DNA of 64,000 nt from Rutidosis leptorrhynchoides (GCF_046630445.1 NC_092338.1:153188501-153252500); one strand, 5' to 3'. Shown: positions 13,272-26,484, counted from the first letter of the stretch. The notes: a model not told the origin generated them from the letters alone. Program-made: numbers and translations.

Positions 13272-13964
13272 TTAATACGCAAGTTGTTCAGCAAAGGAAA
13301 TAAAGACACGTAATTCATAAGTCCAGAAACAAGTCATGCATTCTGGTTTTACTAAGCCGACTTCCCATCCTTGATCTTGTGGAAAATAACCGTTATGACC
13401 ATTGGCTAGGCAGCATGTTGTAATGTCGTCAAAAGGATGAGGGTTTCGTAATGTCCAACAGCCCCGTAATAATCTAAAAACCTTGTTTCTCACCCCAACT
13501 ACTGAATCCGTCACTTGTGGGAAGGTTTTATTTAAAAGTTGCAATCCGATGTTCTTTTGCTCACTTTGGTTAGAAGCAATCATCACTAACCCGTAAGCAT
13601 AACATGCTTCTTTATGTTGCATGTTAGAAGCTCTTTCTAATTCACGAAATCCTATGTTGGGATATGTTGAGTCAAAATAGGTTCTTAACCCGTAGCGTAA
13701 AATTGCATTTGGGTTCCCCTCATTTAACGCTTTAAAGAAAACACGGCGTAACTTACGGTCTCCCCAATGTGATATACCCCACCTATCAAACGAAAGCCTT
13801 TTATAAACTAAGGAATTTCTTGAAAGTCTTTCAAATGTTTGACAAGTTAATTTTGCCATAATTAATTGTGCTGATGAATTCTGACCGACTCTAGACAAGA
13901 TTTCCTCAATCATATCCTCTGGTAGATCTTCTAAAATATTCGGTTGTCTACCCTTAACGTCCAT
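13272..13964 (-). CDS. F-box protein, At2g35280-like, carried inside element B
   Basis: Intact minus-strand frame of 230 residues from MDVKGRQP at 13964; an in-frame ATG at 13991 would add nine. I prefer 13964 because the F-box follows at once, as in the family. Residues about 9-50 form an F-box (ILEDLPEDMIEEILSRV). Then come a linker, a SEL1/TPR-like helix pair (ACYAYGLVMIASNQSE) and a Cys-containing end (CMTCFWTYELRVF). Family role: F-box proteins bind SKP1 and recruit substrates to SCF ubiquitin ligases; this protein's substrate is unknown. It lies between the 5' LTR and gag of a retrotransposon, same strand, and a homologous piece occupies the same place in element A. No intron is needed. 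It may be captured cargo or a copy expressed from the LTR. Confidence 0.75.
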   Translation of the reverse strand: MDVKGRQPNILEDLPEDMIEEILSRVGQNSSAQLIMAKLTCQTFERLSRNSLVYKRLSFDRWGISHWGDRKLRRVFFKALNEGNPNAILRYGLRTYFDSTYPNIGFRELERASNMQHKEACYAYGLVMIASNQSEQKNIGLQLLNKTFPQVTDSVVGVRNKVFRLLRGCWTLRNPHPFDDITTCCLANGHNGYFPQDQGWEVGLVKPECMTCFWTYELRVFISFAEQLAY

Positions 13965-14120
13965 TTTGTTTTTATACTGTAAAATAGACAAGGATTAGAT
14001 TTGTAAAAGATAATTAACAAACAATACTAGCAATTTTTACATAGAACATAAAAGTACAAGCACACTACAATACATATAATACACAACATGATTACAACCC
14101 TCTAATCTGAATCACTGGTT

Positions 14121-15326
14121 TCTTGATTTTATGAAACTAGAACTTATAGAATTTATGAAGAACACTTAGAACTTGAAGATAGAACTTGAGAGAGATCAAT
14201 TAGATGAAGAAAATTGAAGAATGAAAGTGTTTGTAGGTGTTTTTGGTCGTTGGTATATGGATTAGATATAAAGGATGTGTAATTTTGTTTACATGTAAAT
14301 AAGTCATGAATGATTACTAATGTTTTTATAATTTTATGAGATATTTCATGCTGGTTGCCAAATGATGGTTCCCAAATATGTTAGGTGACTCACATGGGCT
14401 GCTAAGAGCTGATCATTAGAGTGTATATACCAATAGTACATACATCTAAAAGTTGTGTATTGTATGAGTACGAATACGGGTGCATACGAGTAGAATTGTT
14501 CATGAAACTGAACGAGGATGTAATTGTAAGCATTTTTGTTAAGTAGAAGTATTTTGATAAGTGTCTTGAAGTCTTTAAAAAGTGTATGAATACATACTAA
14601 AACACTACATGTATATACATTTTAACTGAGTCGTTAAATCATCGTTAGTCGTTACATGTAAATGTTGTTTTGAAACTTTTAGGTTAGCGGTCTTGTTAAA
14701 TGTTGTCAACCCATTGTTTATTATATCTAAAGAGATGTTAAATTATTACATTATCATGATATTATGATATATTAAGATATCATAGTATGATATATATATA
14801 GTTAAATGTTGTTACAACGATAATCGTTACATATATGTCTCGTTTCGAAATCATTAAGTTAGTAGTCTTGTTTTTACATATGTAGTTCATTGTTAATACA
14901 TTTAATGACATGTTTACTTATCATTTATCATGATTAAGCATAGTGTATCAATATCTTAATATGATTCATATGTATTTAGTAAGACGTTGTTATAACGATA
15001 ATCGTTATATATATCGTTTCGAGTTTCTTAATTCAATAAACTCAATTTTATGTATATAACTCATTGTTAAAATACCTAATGAGATACTTACTTATCATAA
15101 TATCATGTTAACTATATATATAATCATATATATGTCATCATATAGTTTTTACAAGTTTTAATGTTCGTGAATCACTGGTCAACTTGGGTGATCAATTGTC
15201 TACATGAAACTCATTTCAAATAATCAAGTCTTAACAAGTTTGATTGCTTAACATGTTGAAAACATTTAATCATGCAAATATAGTTTTCAATTAATATATA
15301 ATCATGGAAAAGTTCGGGTCACTACA
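14121..15326 (-). repeat. 5' LTR of element B (outer part)
   Basis: No gene. It aligns over 1.2 kb with 7141-8345, with about 36 differences by eye, and ends …GGGTCACTACA at 15326. No tRNA primer site is recognisable between it and the F-box gene. Confidence 0.75.
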
Positions 15327-15809
15327 CCTTCGGCGCACCACTAAATTGGCATTGATTAGTTACCATGTGAAGGATTTGTCCTTTGATTTCATAATCTGGC
15401 GCATTAATGTCTGGTTGAGTAATTGCATGACCTTGGCTAGTACGTTTAGCTCTCATTCGGTCTTCCATACTTGGAGGTTCCAGATTTCCATGATTGAGTT
15501 TGTTGAATCTGAATCACTAGAAGATTCTGACTTAATGGTTTCTTCCTCGAAAATCTCTGGATGAGTGATTTGTGGTTCAGGAGGAATGATTAGTGGTTCA
15601 GGATCTCTGAATTGTCCCTGAATATCCTCCGGATTCTCAATTGTGAGGTCGGGTTCAAAAAATGGATTATCGGAAATTTGAATTGGAGTACGTGGTCGAT
15701 TAGATGACGATTCTAAAGAAAAATCAACGGCGACAATGTTGGCTAAATGTCTTGATCGAGTTACAGGTGGTGAACGTATGAAAGGTGGTGAACGTATGAC
15801 TCGGTGCAT
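15327..15809 (-). pseudogene. Element D GAG N-terminal part (Athila-type fossil)
   Basis: Minus-strand reading from MHRVIRSP at 15809 gives an acidic, Ser-rich leader, then MEDRMRAKR, GHAITQPDI and EIKGQILHMV, the conserved start of Athila GAG proteins. It stops at the insertion point of element B. Incomplete and broken. Confidence 0.7.
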
Positions 15810-17022
15810 TCACTGAATATCCTATTAGTTATAAAAAAAATTTATATAAGTTATCAAATTAATAGACTTTTCTGATTTTACCCACGTTTCGAATAGCCAA
15901 TAGATGCATCAGGTAGCCAGGACCCTTTAAATCGAAAGCCCACAACTCGCCACTAACAAATCCAACTATTACTACGAACCAGAAAATTTTAGATGTCTAT
16001 CAATTTAACCGCTTAAAATAATTTTTCGTTTTGAAATTTTAGAGAAGAAATAGAAAATTCTATGTCCTAAAAACTAGAGCGTCGAGAAATAAGAAATAAA
16101 AAGAGCGCGTCGAAAAATGTCAAAAAATAAAAGGTCGAAAAATTAAGCGTCGAAAAATAATAAAATGCAGCGTCGAAACTTAAAAGTCTAAAAACTAAAA
16201 TTTAAAACTTACATCTAAAGGTATTAAAGCTTAAAAGGAATTCTATATCCAAAACGGCAATAACCTAAAAAGTACTAAAATTTTAAATACTAAAGCAATA
16301 AGCGACGTCGTAAAATTCTAAAGCGTCTAAGTCTTAATCTAAAGAAAAAGCACTTAAGGGATTTTACGGCAAAACCTAAAAATCTAGAAATAAAATAACT
16401 ACGGCAAAAACTAGACTTAAAACTAATTACAAACGATAAATACAAATTACAAATTAAACTAATAAAAAGATATAAAAATAAAAATACTTATATAAATATT
16501 ATTTTTATATTATTATTTAAAAAGATATTAATTTTCTAATTTAATAAAACTAACTAAAACTAAAATTACAAAATTAATTAAAACTAAAACTAAATAATAA
16601 AATAACTAACCCTAATTAGGTTAATAATAATAATTATTATTAATAAACCCTAAACTGGTCGGACTAGGTACCTGGGCTGTCTTTTCAACTCATGCGATCG
16701 CATGAGTTGTATGCTATATATCCATGCGGTCGCATGACCCTCGGATCCCGTTCAGATGTTGGGCTGCTACAGTGTAGTGGCCCGATTACTTTTTTTCTGT
16801 TTTTAATTTATTTATATAAAATAAATAAAAACTTAATTTTTAAAAACTAAAATAGAAATAGGAAAACTTTATAATTTTATATATTTTAAACAAACTCTTA
16901 AAAATATATATATTTCGTTTTTCTTTTTATAATTTTGTATTTTTAATATTTAAAAATTATTTTTACAAAAAGAAATTAAAACTTAATAAAAATCTTTTTT
17001 TTATAGCGTTTCGCTTCGGCGT
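15810..17022 (-). other. Leader of element D, non-coding
   Basis: About 1.2 kb, very AT-rich, no coding frame. It contains four or five imperfect copies of GCGTCGAAAAAT around 16078-16175 and two palindromes of the CATGCG(A/G)TCGCATG type at about 16690 and 16722. The same palindrome type recurs in the LTR. Confidence 0.55.
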
Positions 17023-17040
17023 TCCCCGGCAGCAGCGCCA
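17023..17040 (-). other. Primer binding site of element D
   Basis: Minus-strand TGGCGCTGCTGCCGGGGA is close to the 3' end complement of tRNA-Asp used by Athila elements. It lies 8 bp inside the LTR end at 17049. Confidence 0.75.
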
Positions 17041-17285
17041 AAAATACTTGATGTTATGCGAGGTGTATATGAAATAATTATATTTTTACTACGAAATACT
17101 ATTAAATACGATACAATTTTACACAAATTATTTATTTATTTATAGAGTGGATATACCTAAACCTTGCTACAACACTATAGGCAGTGTACCTAATCGTACA
17201 GTAGTGTAGTTTTTAGTAAGTCCGGTTCGTTCCGCAGGGAGCTAGCCAAGTTTAACGCTATATTTATTTTAAACTATATTTGTAT

Positions 17286-17390
<105 letters not shown>

Positions 17391-18449
17391 TAATATTATT
17401 ATTATTATAAAAAGGGGGTTTTACCGTTTAATGATCGGTTTGTCGATTTTATGTCTTAAGTCGCAATTAAAACCTAATGTAAAATATTAAAAATAAATAT
17501 AACTTAATTTAAAGCGTAAAGTAAATGACGATAATTAAAGTGCGATAAATTAAAGTGCGATAAATAAAATGACAATAAATAAAATTGTGATAATTAAAAA
17601 GTACGATAATTAAAAGTGCGATAAGATATAAAATAAAGGAATTATGCTTATTTAAACTTCCGTAATCATGATGTTCGACGTGTTGATTTTAGTTTATTAC
17701 CATGGGTTAATTGTCCTTTGTCCTGGATTATTCAATATGTCCATACGGTTTTTGTCCATAACATTCCATCAGTCATAAATATAAAGCGCGAGTGTCCTCG
17801 TCAAGTTATCCTTATACCCGAAGTCAAATATTCTAACTAATTGGGGACTTAAACTGTAATAAGGTTTAATACATTGTTAATGATTACACCAGGTTATCGA
17901 CTGTATGCAATCCAAGGTTTTAATACTTTATTATCAATTACACCAAGTGTCCTTGTATGTAATCCACCCCTGTTTTAATGAGTCCATTGACTATTAATCC
18001 ATTCCCGTGTCCGGTTAAATGTACGATTATTAGTATTTATAAATATCCTGCCCATCGTGTCCGATCGAGTGTATATGGTTATTTATAGATACGTCAAATT
18101 GTAAATCTCTATATTAAATTAAAGAACTATCATTCAGTTAAACAAATATAAAGTCCATTAATAGTCCATAGTCCAATTTTCACAAGTGTCGGTCTTTGTC
18201 CAAACCCCAATTATGGTACAAAGACCAATTACCCCGTCTTAAATATTTAGTCTAACATCACAATTACTTCGGCTCAAATAAGCATAATTATAACTTAGCT
18301 ACGAGACATTAATTTAAAAAGATTGAACATAACTTACAATGAGTAATAATAGCGTAGCATTACACGGACAGAATTTCGACTTACACACTTACAACATTCG
18401 TTAACATAACTTTATTATTATAAATCTTAAATTAAAATTAAAATTATAA

Positions 18450-18599
<150 letters not shown>

Positions 18600-18774
18600 A
18601 GATAGAGAGTAGATAGAAAAAGATGTGTATGTTCTCTGCCAGAAATCGTGCAATTTATAGAATGTGAGCTGCTACAGTACCCCATACGATCGCATGGCTT
18701 TTGTGCTTCCAGGCCATACGATTGCATGGCCAGCTGGATCAGACCACATGCTTTTGTTTTCTTATTTGCTGACG

Positions 18775-18781
<7 letters not shown>

Positions 18782-18831
<50 letters not shown>
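18782..18831. repeat. (AT)n microsatellite
   Basis: About 50 bp pure AT run in the LTR of element D. Confidence 0.95.
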
Positions 18832-18835
<4 letters not shown>

Positions 18836-19324
18836 AAGAATTATTTATATATTATATTATATTCATGTGCATAGTTGACTTGTCATTTTAGCTCCGTTGC
18901 GTCGCGCGTTGATAGTTGGTTCATGTCCAGGTTCCGGATTTTCGAACGTCCTTTCGTACTATTTAATATCTTGTACTTTGCATTTTGCGGCTTGTACTCT
19001 TGTAACTTTTAGACGTTTCTCATCAATAAATTGAACCTCATAGATTGTACTTTGTACTTTTTAGCGTTTTGGTCATTTGCGTCTTCAAATCGTCGAATCT
19101 GTCTTTTGTCTTCACCTTTTATTATTTAAACGAATATCACTTATAAATAGAACAATTGCAACCAAAAACTTGTCTTTCTTGAAGGATAATGCTATGAAAT
19201 ATATGTTCATTTTTGGCATTATCAGCCGCAAAGACAAGACCTGCGCACTCTTGGGAATACTTGTGGGGTCTTCAACCAGTAAAGTTTAAGAAGCTAAGAG
19301 CGACCTCATCATGATTGTGGACGT

Positions 19325-19741
19325 TTGCCGGAGTTAAGACTCAAGATCAGGCACCTTTGCGTGGACACTGGCAGCAACGCCGACATCATGTTTGAACGAT
19401 ACTTCCAAAAACTTCCGTGCAAACTCAAACTTAGCTTGAAGCCATCAAAAGAAAGATTCCAAGGGCTCTCTGGTTACTCATTGCTAACCCTGGGAACCTT
19501 GGAGGTCAAATTACAGCTCAAAGATGATGACAATTGGGCGAAAAGGCAAATTGAGAAAGTAAAGTTAAGCATCGTGCGTGCAGCATCAGACTATGATGCG
19601 CTTTTAGGATACCCATCGTTACAGAAGTTTGAGGCAGTGCTTTCCATCGTACATAGTTTGTTCAAGTTTCCCACGAAAGCTGGAGTTGCGACGTTGATGT
19701 CAAAATCACCAGAAAGCAGCAACGATCGGGTATTTTACTAA
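19325..19741 (+). pseudogene. Element E aspartic protease region (Tat/Retand-like fossil)
   Basis: The frame contains a retroviral-type protease core CVDTGSNADIMFERYF near its start, LSGYSLLTLGTLEVKL, and the family's second conserved block DYDALLGYPSLQKF followed by VLSIVHSLFKFPTKAG. This order (DTGS, then a LLGxxxLQK block, then KFPT) matches gag-protease of Tat-type Ty3/gypsy elements. No RT follows in the next 900 bp. Confidence 0.7.
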
Positions 19742-20675
19742 TTGTTGATTCCGCGATTATAACATAGTCACTTGATCTGAATAGATGCTTAAGTGCACAA
19801 ACAGTTCAGCGCGCTTACCACATTTAAATGAGCATAATCTTGTACAATCCGAAGCATAAGACGCACGTTTTAAATGCACAATAAGGCATATCCACGCGTA
19901 TTTGTTGATTTACAAAAAATATTGAACTGGTCTAAACAGGTCCCACGGAACAACGCAATGGAAGTCGAAGAAGAAAATAACCCGACCAAAGGAGTAAAGG
20001 AAGATGGGAACCGTGACGTTCAGCCATGAAGTTGCGCACAGCAAATGCAAGGACGCCTTTAGAGTCTTTGTAATTTAAGCTACATTTTTCATATGTTGTT
20101 CCTAAAAGAAAACCATCGTACTACCTATATAACTGCACTAGCAAAAAACTATTGTAATCAATCTCGGCAATGCGCCTGTATTTCTTTTATTTTCCAAGAT
20201 ATTGTCTGCAAAAATCTTTGTGCCATATATAATGCAAAGTAGGTCTTTAACTTGGACTGGTGCGTACGGTCGCGAATACCCCACGCACTCCTTCCTTTGA
20301 AGGGGTGTTATCTCCAACCCCCACGCGATAGAAGCTTATTTGGTGACAAGCTAGAATTTATTACCGAAAGGTGACGGACATTGGTTTTTCCTAGTCACAC
20401 CCGAGCAGAATACGAGATCTGCAAGTCATGACTATAAGCGATAGGGTTGGTCGCCCTTTGACCTCAATCCTAAGTGTTGGCGCACTTAGAAGACTCTCAA
20501 TGCGCAGCTATTAGGGTGTGTGATTTAAGTCTATGTTGTGTACACAACAACATATATGATAAATCACACGCTGACATGCCTTGAGTATGATATACGATTA
20601 AAAAATTTAACATGATTAAGCCACACACATAACGTGCTTGAAACGATTAAGTCAATATGCGCACAATTGGAGTCA
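19742..20675 (+). other. Unassigned stretch of element E between protease and element F
   Basis: No convincing coding frame on either strand. Moderate GC for this window, with repeated CGCAC-type words (GCGCACTCC, CCACGCGAT, TTGGCGCACTTAG). It does not match RT, RNase H or integrase in any frame I tried by eye. Confidence 0.4.
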
Positions 20676-20680
20676 CCACA
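20676..20680 (+). other. Target site duplication of element F (left copy, CCACA)
   Basis: CCACA lies directly before the LTR start at 20681 and again at 28430-28434 directly after the other LTR. A 5-bp duplication is standard for Ty3/gypsy integrase. Confidence 0.9.
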
Positions 20681-22633
20681 TGATAACTCTTAAATTATAC
20701 AGTTTTTTGATAACATTTTGAGGAGTTATCTTTGTATTTTTAAGTCATTTTGATGCCAAAACATACTAAAATGGGTAAAAATGGGAAAAAGATATTTCTA
20801 ATGATTATGTCCAAGTTATGTATTAAACATGATAAAAAAATGAATAAAATTGCAGATCGGCTGTATGAAACCGCCGGCATGGGCAATATGAAGCCGCTGG
20901 CTTTGAGGGTAAAAGTACCAGAATGTTCCAAAATCGATAATAATTGAAAGAACTTGGAGATCAAGAAAAAGGCACTTGAAGCCGCCGGCTTCCCAATGAA
21001 GCCGCTGGCCTAGTTTACACGTTTTCTTAACTTATTGATCAAGTTCAAGTAAAAATGGAAACAAAATCAAGATAAAATCAGAAAGATCAGGCGAATCAAG
21101 TGAAGCCGCCGGCATGGCTATGAAGCTGCCGGCTTCAGTATGACGGTTACAAGAATTGACTTGCTGATCAAGTATAAATTGCACGTGGAGTCACCGACTC
21201 AAGGCAAGCTTCCGGCTTCCCACTAAAGCCGCCGGCTTGGCCACCGCCCCAGAATACTATAAATTGAAGACCCTGGTCTCAGTTTTAATATGTTCAAAAG
21301 TTTTAGAAGTAGATATTTCGTTTTTTAGGAGTTTTCTCTAAACCCTTAGGTTAGATTTACTCTTTTGCAATCAAGATTCAAGATTTTATTCAAGTAATTT
21401 TACATCTACCTTCTTTTCAAGGTATGATTCTATCTTTAATTTATTGTTTTGTCTATTTTATTTTCTGTATTTGTTTCTGTTAGTCTTTTACCATGAACTA
21501 AATGTTCATAGTGATTACGTGGATGAAAGTCAGACTTCATCTGGAATTCAGATGAAGCCGCCGGTTTCACACTCAAGCCGCCGGCTTGGTGTGAAGGAAG
21601 CTGCTGGCTTCATGCTTCATTCTGTGTAGTTTCTTGTTCTTTTCCAGATCTGTATGGTTGAGTTTCTGTAATGATATTTAAACTGTTTTGAATCTATTTT
21701 GCTTGATTATACTTGTTTGCCATGCTTAATGATTGAATAACATGATTTTAAGGTTGATTAGTCCTTGATCTGATAAATCTATTATTTGATTCATGCTACT
21801 TGTTTAGATCTAGTCCACCAAACTTGTTAAATTGAATTGCATGCAACTAAGTTAAAGAGTTTAATAGTGATAAACTTATTTGATTTGAATTACGCTTATA
21901 TAATAGAAGTTGATATTGTTAGGTTTAATCGAAGATCCTTCGTTTGCATTTGTTTAATTAATGATTGCATGAAAACTTAGTAGTAATTGACTTTCAGCTA
22001 GTAACTTGAGTTGATCTACTTGGTGTTTAATAGCTTATATAATTTGTTAGTCTATTTGCATATTGATCCTCATCACAAGGTTGGTATGTATCATGTAATT
22101 GAATTGAACATGAAGAATTAAGATGTTAGTTATGCACATCACATATCTGGCATATGCTTTAAATCCTACTTATTGATTACTATGCAACACTTAGTTTAAC
22201 CTATTAAGGGATAATAATTGGTCTATGATTGTTATTCTACTTAGTGTTAATATAAGTCATGAAACTTATCTAATATGAATTTCGTATGAATTGATTGTCC
22301 ATATAATCACTTGTATATTTACTTGTATCTTTATCTTTATTTTGAATCTTCAATTCCTTATTTTGTTTTGTTTATCTTTAAAAAGCAAACTCTTTCCTAA
22401 GAGAAATCTATCCCATAAAAGACATAAAAATATATCTTTAATTCTTTAATAAGAATTAAATAATAAAGCAACTCTTATCGATACCACCTTTCTCATGGGA
22501 CGATAACCTTACATACTACCTCTGATAGGGTTTTGTTTCTCGTTAGGGTGTTAAAGTGTATTAATAAAAGGTTTTATAAATTTAAAAGTTGAAGAATAAC
22601 CTAAGCACTACTGCACACACTTTCAACACATCA
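20681..22633 (+). repeat. 5' LTR of element F
   Basis: No host gene. Starts TGATAACTCTTAAATT, ends CTTTCAACACATCA. Contains about ten copies of a GAAGCCGCCGGCTT-type palindrome between 20870 and 21610. Confidence 0.9.
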
Positions 22634-22639
22634 ACTTTT

Positions 22640-22657
22640 TGGCGCCGCTGCCGGGGA
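22640..22657 (+). other. Primer binding site of element F
   Basis: TGGCGCCGCTGCCGGGGA, 6 bp after the LTR end; the tRNA-Asp-type site used by Athila relatives. It differs from element D's site by one base. Confidence 0.85.
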
Positions 22658-23016
22658 TGGCGTGGTAAATACGGAAATTAGATATTCTTTGGTTGTTGAT
22701 ATTTCTTGAAAATGGGTGATGACTGTCTTCCTTTAGGAGAGGGTTGTTGGGGTTCCGATTTAAAGGCTCCTGCCCAAACCTAGACGCTGACGGGTCACTT
22801 AAGTATTGAAAGATTCAATAGGCCGTGTATGTTTAATTATTCTTTGTTATGCGATAAAAGTTGTTATTTAATATTTATATTATTAATTACGTCTTTAATA
22901 TTTAATATATTTATTAATTTAAAATTTACTTATATCCTAAGATACTTCTTAAATAGAAACTTAAATATATAAATCCTTTAAGGCTTAAAAGATTTTCTCC
23001 TAAAAAATTTTTTTTC

Positions 23017-25440
23017 ATGATTCTAAATCAAATGATTACTCGATCCAAGAAACCGATCTTACAAAGAACGTTGTCAAATCCTGATATATTATTTAAACTT
23101 TCTAAGGATTCGAAAATAGTTAAGAAATTAGATTTCCAAGATGGAACTACTTCTAGTGATGATTCATTATCTAGCACTCCGTCTAGTCCTGATTCTAATT
23201 TGGAGTCTCTTTTTGGTTCAGAAATTAAAATGACTGATTCAATGGAAGCGTTAATGAAAGCTGGTCGGGAAGGATTAGGTCATGCTATTACTCAGCCCGA
23301 AATTAAAGAAAATTTTGATATTAAGGGACCTATTTTTCATTTGCTAAAAGATAATCAATTTAGGGGTACGGAGAAGGAAGATGCTAATGCCCACATTTGG
23401 AATTTTAAAGATATTTGTAATCTGTTTAACATTAATAATATGGAGAGTAATATTATTTATCTTCGTCTCTTTCCATGGTCACTAAAGGATGAAGCTAGGG
23501 AATGGTTGAACTCGTTACCTGAAGGAGATATTACTAGTTGGGATACGATGGTTGAGAAGTTTCTCACTCGATTCTTTCCTGCGTCTAAAACTGTCACCCT
23601 GCAAACTGAAATTGCTAATTTTCGTCAGAAAACTAACGAGTCTCTTTATTCTGCGTGGGTTCGATTTGGTCAAATGCTTAGAGGTTGTTCGCAACATGGT
23701 TTGGATAAGTTTTAAAAGGTAACTACTTTCTATAAGGGTTGTGATATTGCTACGAGAAGAGAGATTGATACATCTGCTGGAGGAAACATTATGAGCAAAA
23801 CTGCCGAAGAAGCCGAAACTCTTATTAACAAGTTGGCTGCTCATTCCCACGAATGGCACCAAGACTTAGATATTTCTCGTTTGGTAAGATCTATTAGTTT
23901 TGATTTTGAAGATATGGTTAAAGCTATGAATGTGCAATTGGGTAATTTAGGAAGGCAAATTGAAAAGCTTACTAAGGAGATGCATATGATTAAAGTAGGT
24001 TGTGAAAAATGCCAAGGTCCTCATACTACTAAAGATTGTGTTGCTAGTCTTACCATGGAGCAAGTCGAGAATGTTTCGTATGTTAATCAATTTCAAGGAA
24101 ACCCGAATTACCGTAATAATTATAATACGCCTTATCCTGCTAATAATAAAAACCCACCTGGTTTCTTTCCTGTTAGAGCACCCTTCATTCCAAATTCTTC
24201 TAATGCTCAAAAATCTAATCTTGAAGAAAGCATTCTTACTTTCATCAAAAATCAAAATGAAGCTAATGATAACATAAAAGCTCAACTTTCCCAAGTACAA
24301 AATAATCATCAAGCGTCAATTCAAAACTTAGAGCGCAATGTTACTAAGTTATTTAAACTTGTCGAGGGTAAAGTTTCGGTTGAATCTGAAGTTTCTAAGG
24401 AAGTTCGTTTTGAAAAGGTAAATGCAGTTACTTTTATTAATATAGATGATAGTGATGACAGTGAAGGTTCTGATAATTCTGAATATGATTTTGATAAGGG
24501 GCCTAGAGAAAATGATCCTGAATATAATAGGTTTTGGGAAACTATTAAGGGAATATTTGAAAGAGAACATCTTGGAAGAAAAGCAGTCCGTGAATATGTA
24601 GCCTCTAAAGGAGCTGATATAATGTGGGAATATGAATTGACTGAAGAGAAATTGTCCAAAGAGGTAGAAGAAATGAATGGTGGATATCCTAATTCAGAAG
24701 AAGAAGATGTTGCTACTAAATCCAAATCCATTAAGCAAGAGGATACTGATTTAGATGGATATGTGGACAAAGTAGTCGAAGAGACCACTCGCAAGATAGA
24801 TAATGAAACTGAGGAAGTCACAAAGTTCGCTGAATCGTTGGAAGGATATAAGCGTTGGGTATTCATTCGGCCACGTGATGAAATTCAGAATGATAATCTG
24901 GTTAAGGAGAAGGAATTTGTTAGTGAAGTGCCATTAAAGCCGATAGAAATTTCAATTTCCGACTTTCCGATAGTTCGTGCTAATTCTGGAGAATTTCATA
25001 TCCCTTGTGAAATTAATGGTTCCACATTTGTTCGTGCTTTAACTGATAGTGGGCCTAGTGTGAATATTATGCCTTTTAGTATGTTTGAGCGATTAAAGTT
25101 AAACACGCTAGAACCTATTGATGGGATTATTTATTTTGGTACTCAAAGCTTAAGTCGTCCAAGGGTTATTGTGAAGAATGTTAAAGTTAACATAGGGTCA
25201 ACTAAATTTCTTATTCATTTCCTTGTTATGGACATGGTGGAACATAAAATCACACATATTCTTTTGGGAACACCATTTCTGTCCATATCCAAAGCCATCA
25301 TCAATTATGTCAGTAATACTATTATTATTCATCAAGGACATCATAGTGAAACCATGCCTATAACTTCAAAATTAGGTTTGAAAAGGAAGTTGAATGAGTA
25401 TGAAAAAAGTGAATGTGAAGAGAATAAGCCTAAAGAGTAA
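23017..25440 (+). pseudogene. Element F GAG-protease (Athila-related)
   Basis: N-terminus MITRSKKP, then a Ser/Asp-rich stretch and the Athila GAG core (GHAITQPEIKENFDIKGPIF, LFPWSLKDEAREWLNSLP, FLTRFFPASKT, ESLYSAWVRFGQML). A CX2C-type knuckle remnant (CEKCQGPHTTKDC) lies about 24001-24040, followed by acidic coiled-coil-like sequence. A retropepsin domain occupies about 24990-25340 (ALTDSGPSVNIMP as active-site block, HILLGTPFLS as the second block). The active-site triplet reads DSG rather than DTG. About one break. No RT follows. Confidence 0.8.
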
Positions 25441-26484
25441 TTCCGTAAAAAGAAAAGAGACGCGCAAATGACTCTATAATCAAAACTACCTATCCATATA
25501 TGTTCGTTTATTAGGACTATATTATGTCCAAGTGTTTTAATTGTTTTATTACTTTATTATGAATGTAAGAGCAATATAGCTCATAAGTGTTTAAATGTTT
25601 AAGTGATGAAGAATTATTAATAAAATATTATGTTCGTATTATGTTTGTGTTATTTAATATTTTTGTCAAGTTATTTATTGAATTCAAAAGAAGTCAGCAA
25701 AAGTGCTCGCAAATCATACTATGATCCTACAAATCGAGTAACATCACTCTTTCCCTTATTTTTAATTATGTCCTTTATTTATTTATTTCATTCTTTTATT
25801 ATAAATGCAATGAGGACATTGCATAATCTAAGTGTGGGGAGGGAAGTGATTAATCACTTAAAAAAAGTATAAAAGATATTATCAAATATTGCCGAAAAGG
25901 TTGAAAAAATGGGTATAATTTTAAAAAAATTCGATTTTTCGAAAGTATAAATTCTTAGTCAAACTTATGTCTTTCTACTAACTTAATCTTAATGCTAATA
26001 AATAGAACTACTCTCAATTTCGAGATCAGATTACTTGTTTAAGATAAGGAAGTTAAAAGCCAAAAATTGTGAAACGAGTGCAAGCTTATAGCAACTACCA
26101 TATGACATAAGAAGCATGGACCACTGAGGCAGCAAAAGAGTCTAAAGTAAGGGCCAACTTAAAAATTTTGCAAAGTGTAAAGCTAAAAGCTAAGCATGAA
26201 AGCAAAAGGAATGAAAGGAAAAAGAGCCCAATGAAGGCCAATCAAAAGAAAAAGAGTTCCAATGAGAACCATACACTTTTTAAAGTTAGAAAACAAAAGA
26301 GTCCAATGATGACCAAGCTGTATAAATCTGACTTAATAACCTTTAAGACTACTTGTAATCCTTAGTCTGGTTCAGACTAGTTCTTATGAATAATAAATAC
26401 TAACTTCTTATTAAGACATACTTTTGACTTTGTAATTTTACTTTAATACCCATGATATAATTTGTAAGGTTTACTTGAGGACAA
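25441..26484 (+). other. 3' non-coding region of element F
   Basis: About 1 kb, AT-rich, no protein domain recognised; short open stretches look like chance. It contains GGACATTGCATAATCTAAGTGTGGGGAGGG around 25813-25845, a purine-rich block seen in many Athila relatives, which may be an internal second polypurine tract. Confidence 0.5.

Larger units (their letters stand above)
6202..15326 (-). mobile_element. Element B: Tekay-type Ty3/gypsy (chromovirus) fossil with F-box cargo
   Basis: Minus-strand order is 5' LTR part (14121-15326), F-box gene (13272-13964), spacer, gag-pol (12946-8381), purine-rich tract beside 8346-8356, and 3' LTR part (6202-8345, interrupted by element A). The pol end carries the chromovirus tail [16 protein letters not shown], typical of Tekay elements. 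The two LTR copies differ at roughly 3% over 1.2 kb by eye, suggesting about a million years at commonly used plant rates. Broken, with several breaks. B itself sits inside the GAG of element D: D's GAG reading stops abruptly at 15326. Its left target-site flank is outside the window. Confidence 0.82.

Noticed and set aside
20740-20964. Short frames on both strands in the F LTR
   Set aside because: Frames differ between the two LTR copies and carry no recognisable motif.
24321-24866. 181-codon minus-strand frame opposite element F GAG
   Set aside because: Ser/Leu-rich reverse shadow of the acidic GAG region; no start context or homologue recognised.
25630-25872. 80-codon hydrophobic plus-strand frame after element F protease, an env-like candidate
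   Set aside because: AT-rich, no signal or envelope features that I could defend, and it overlaps a conserved non-coding purine block.
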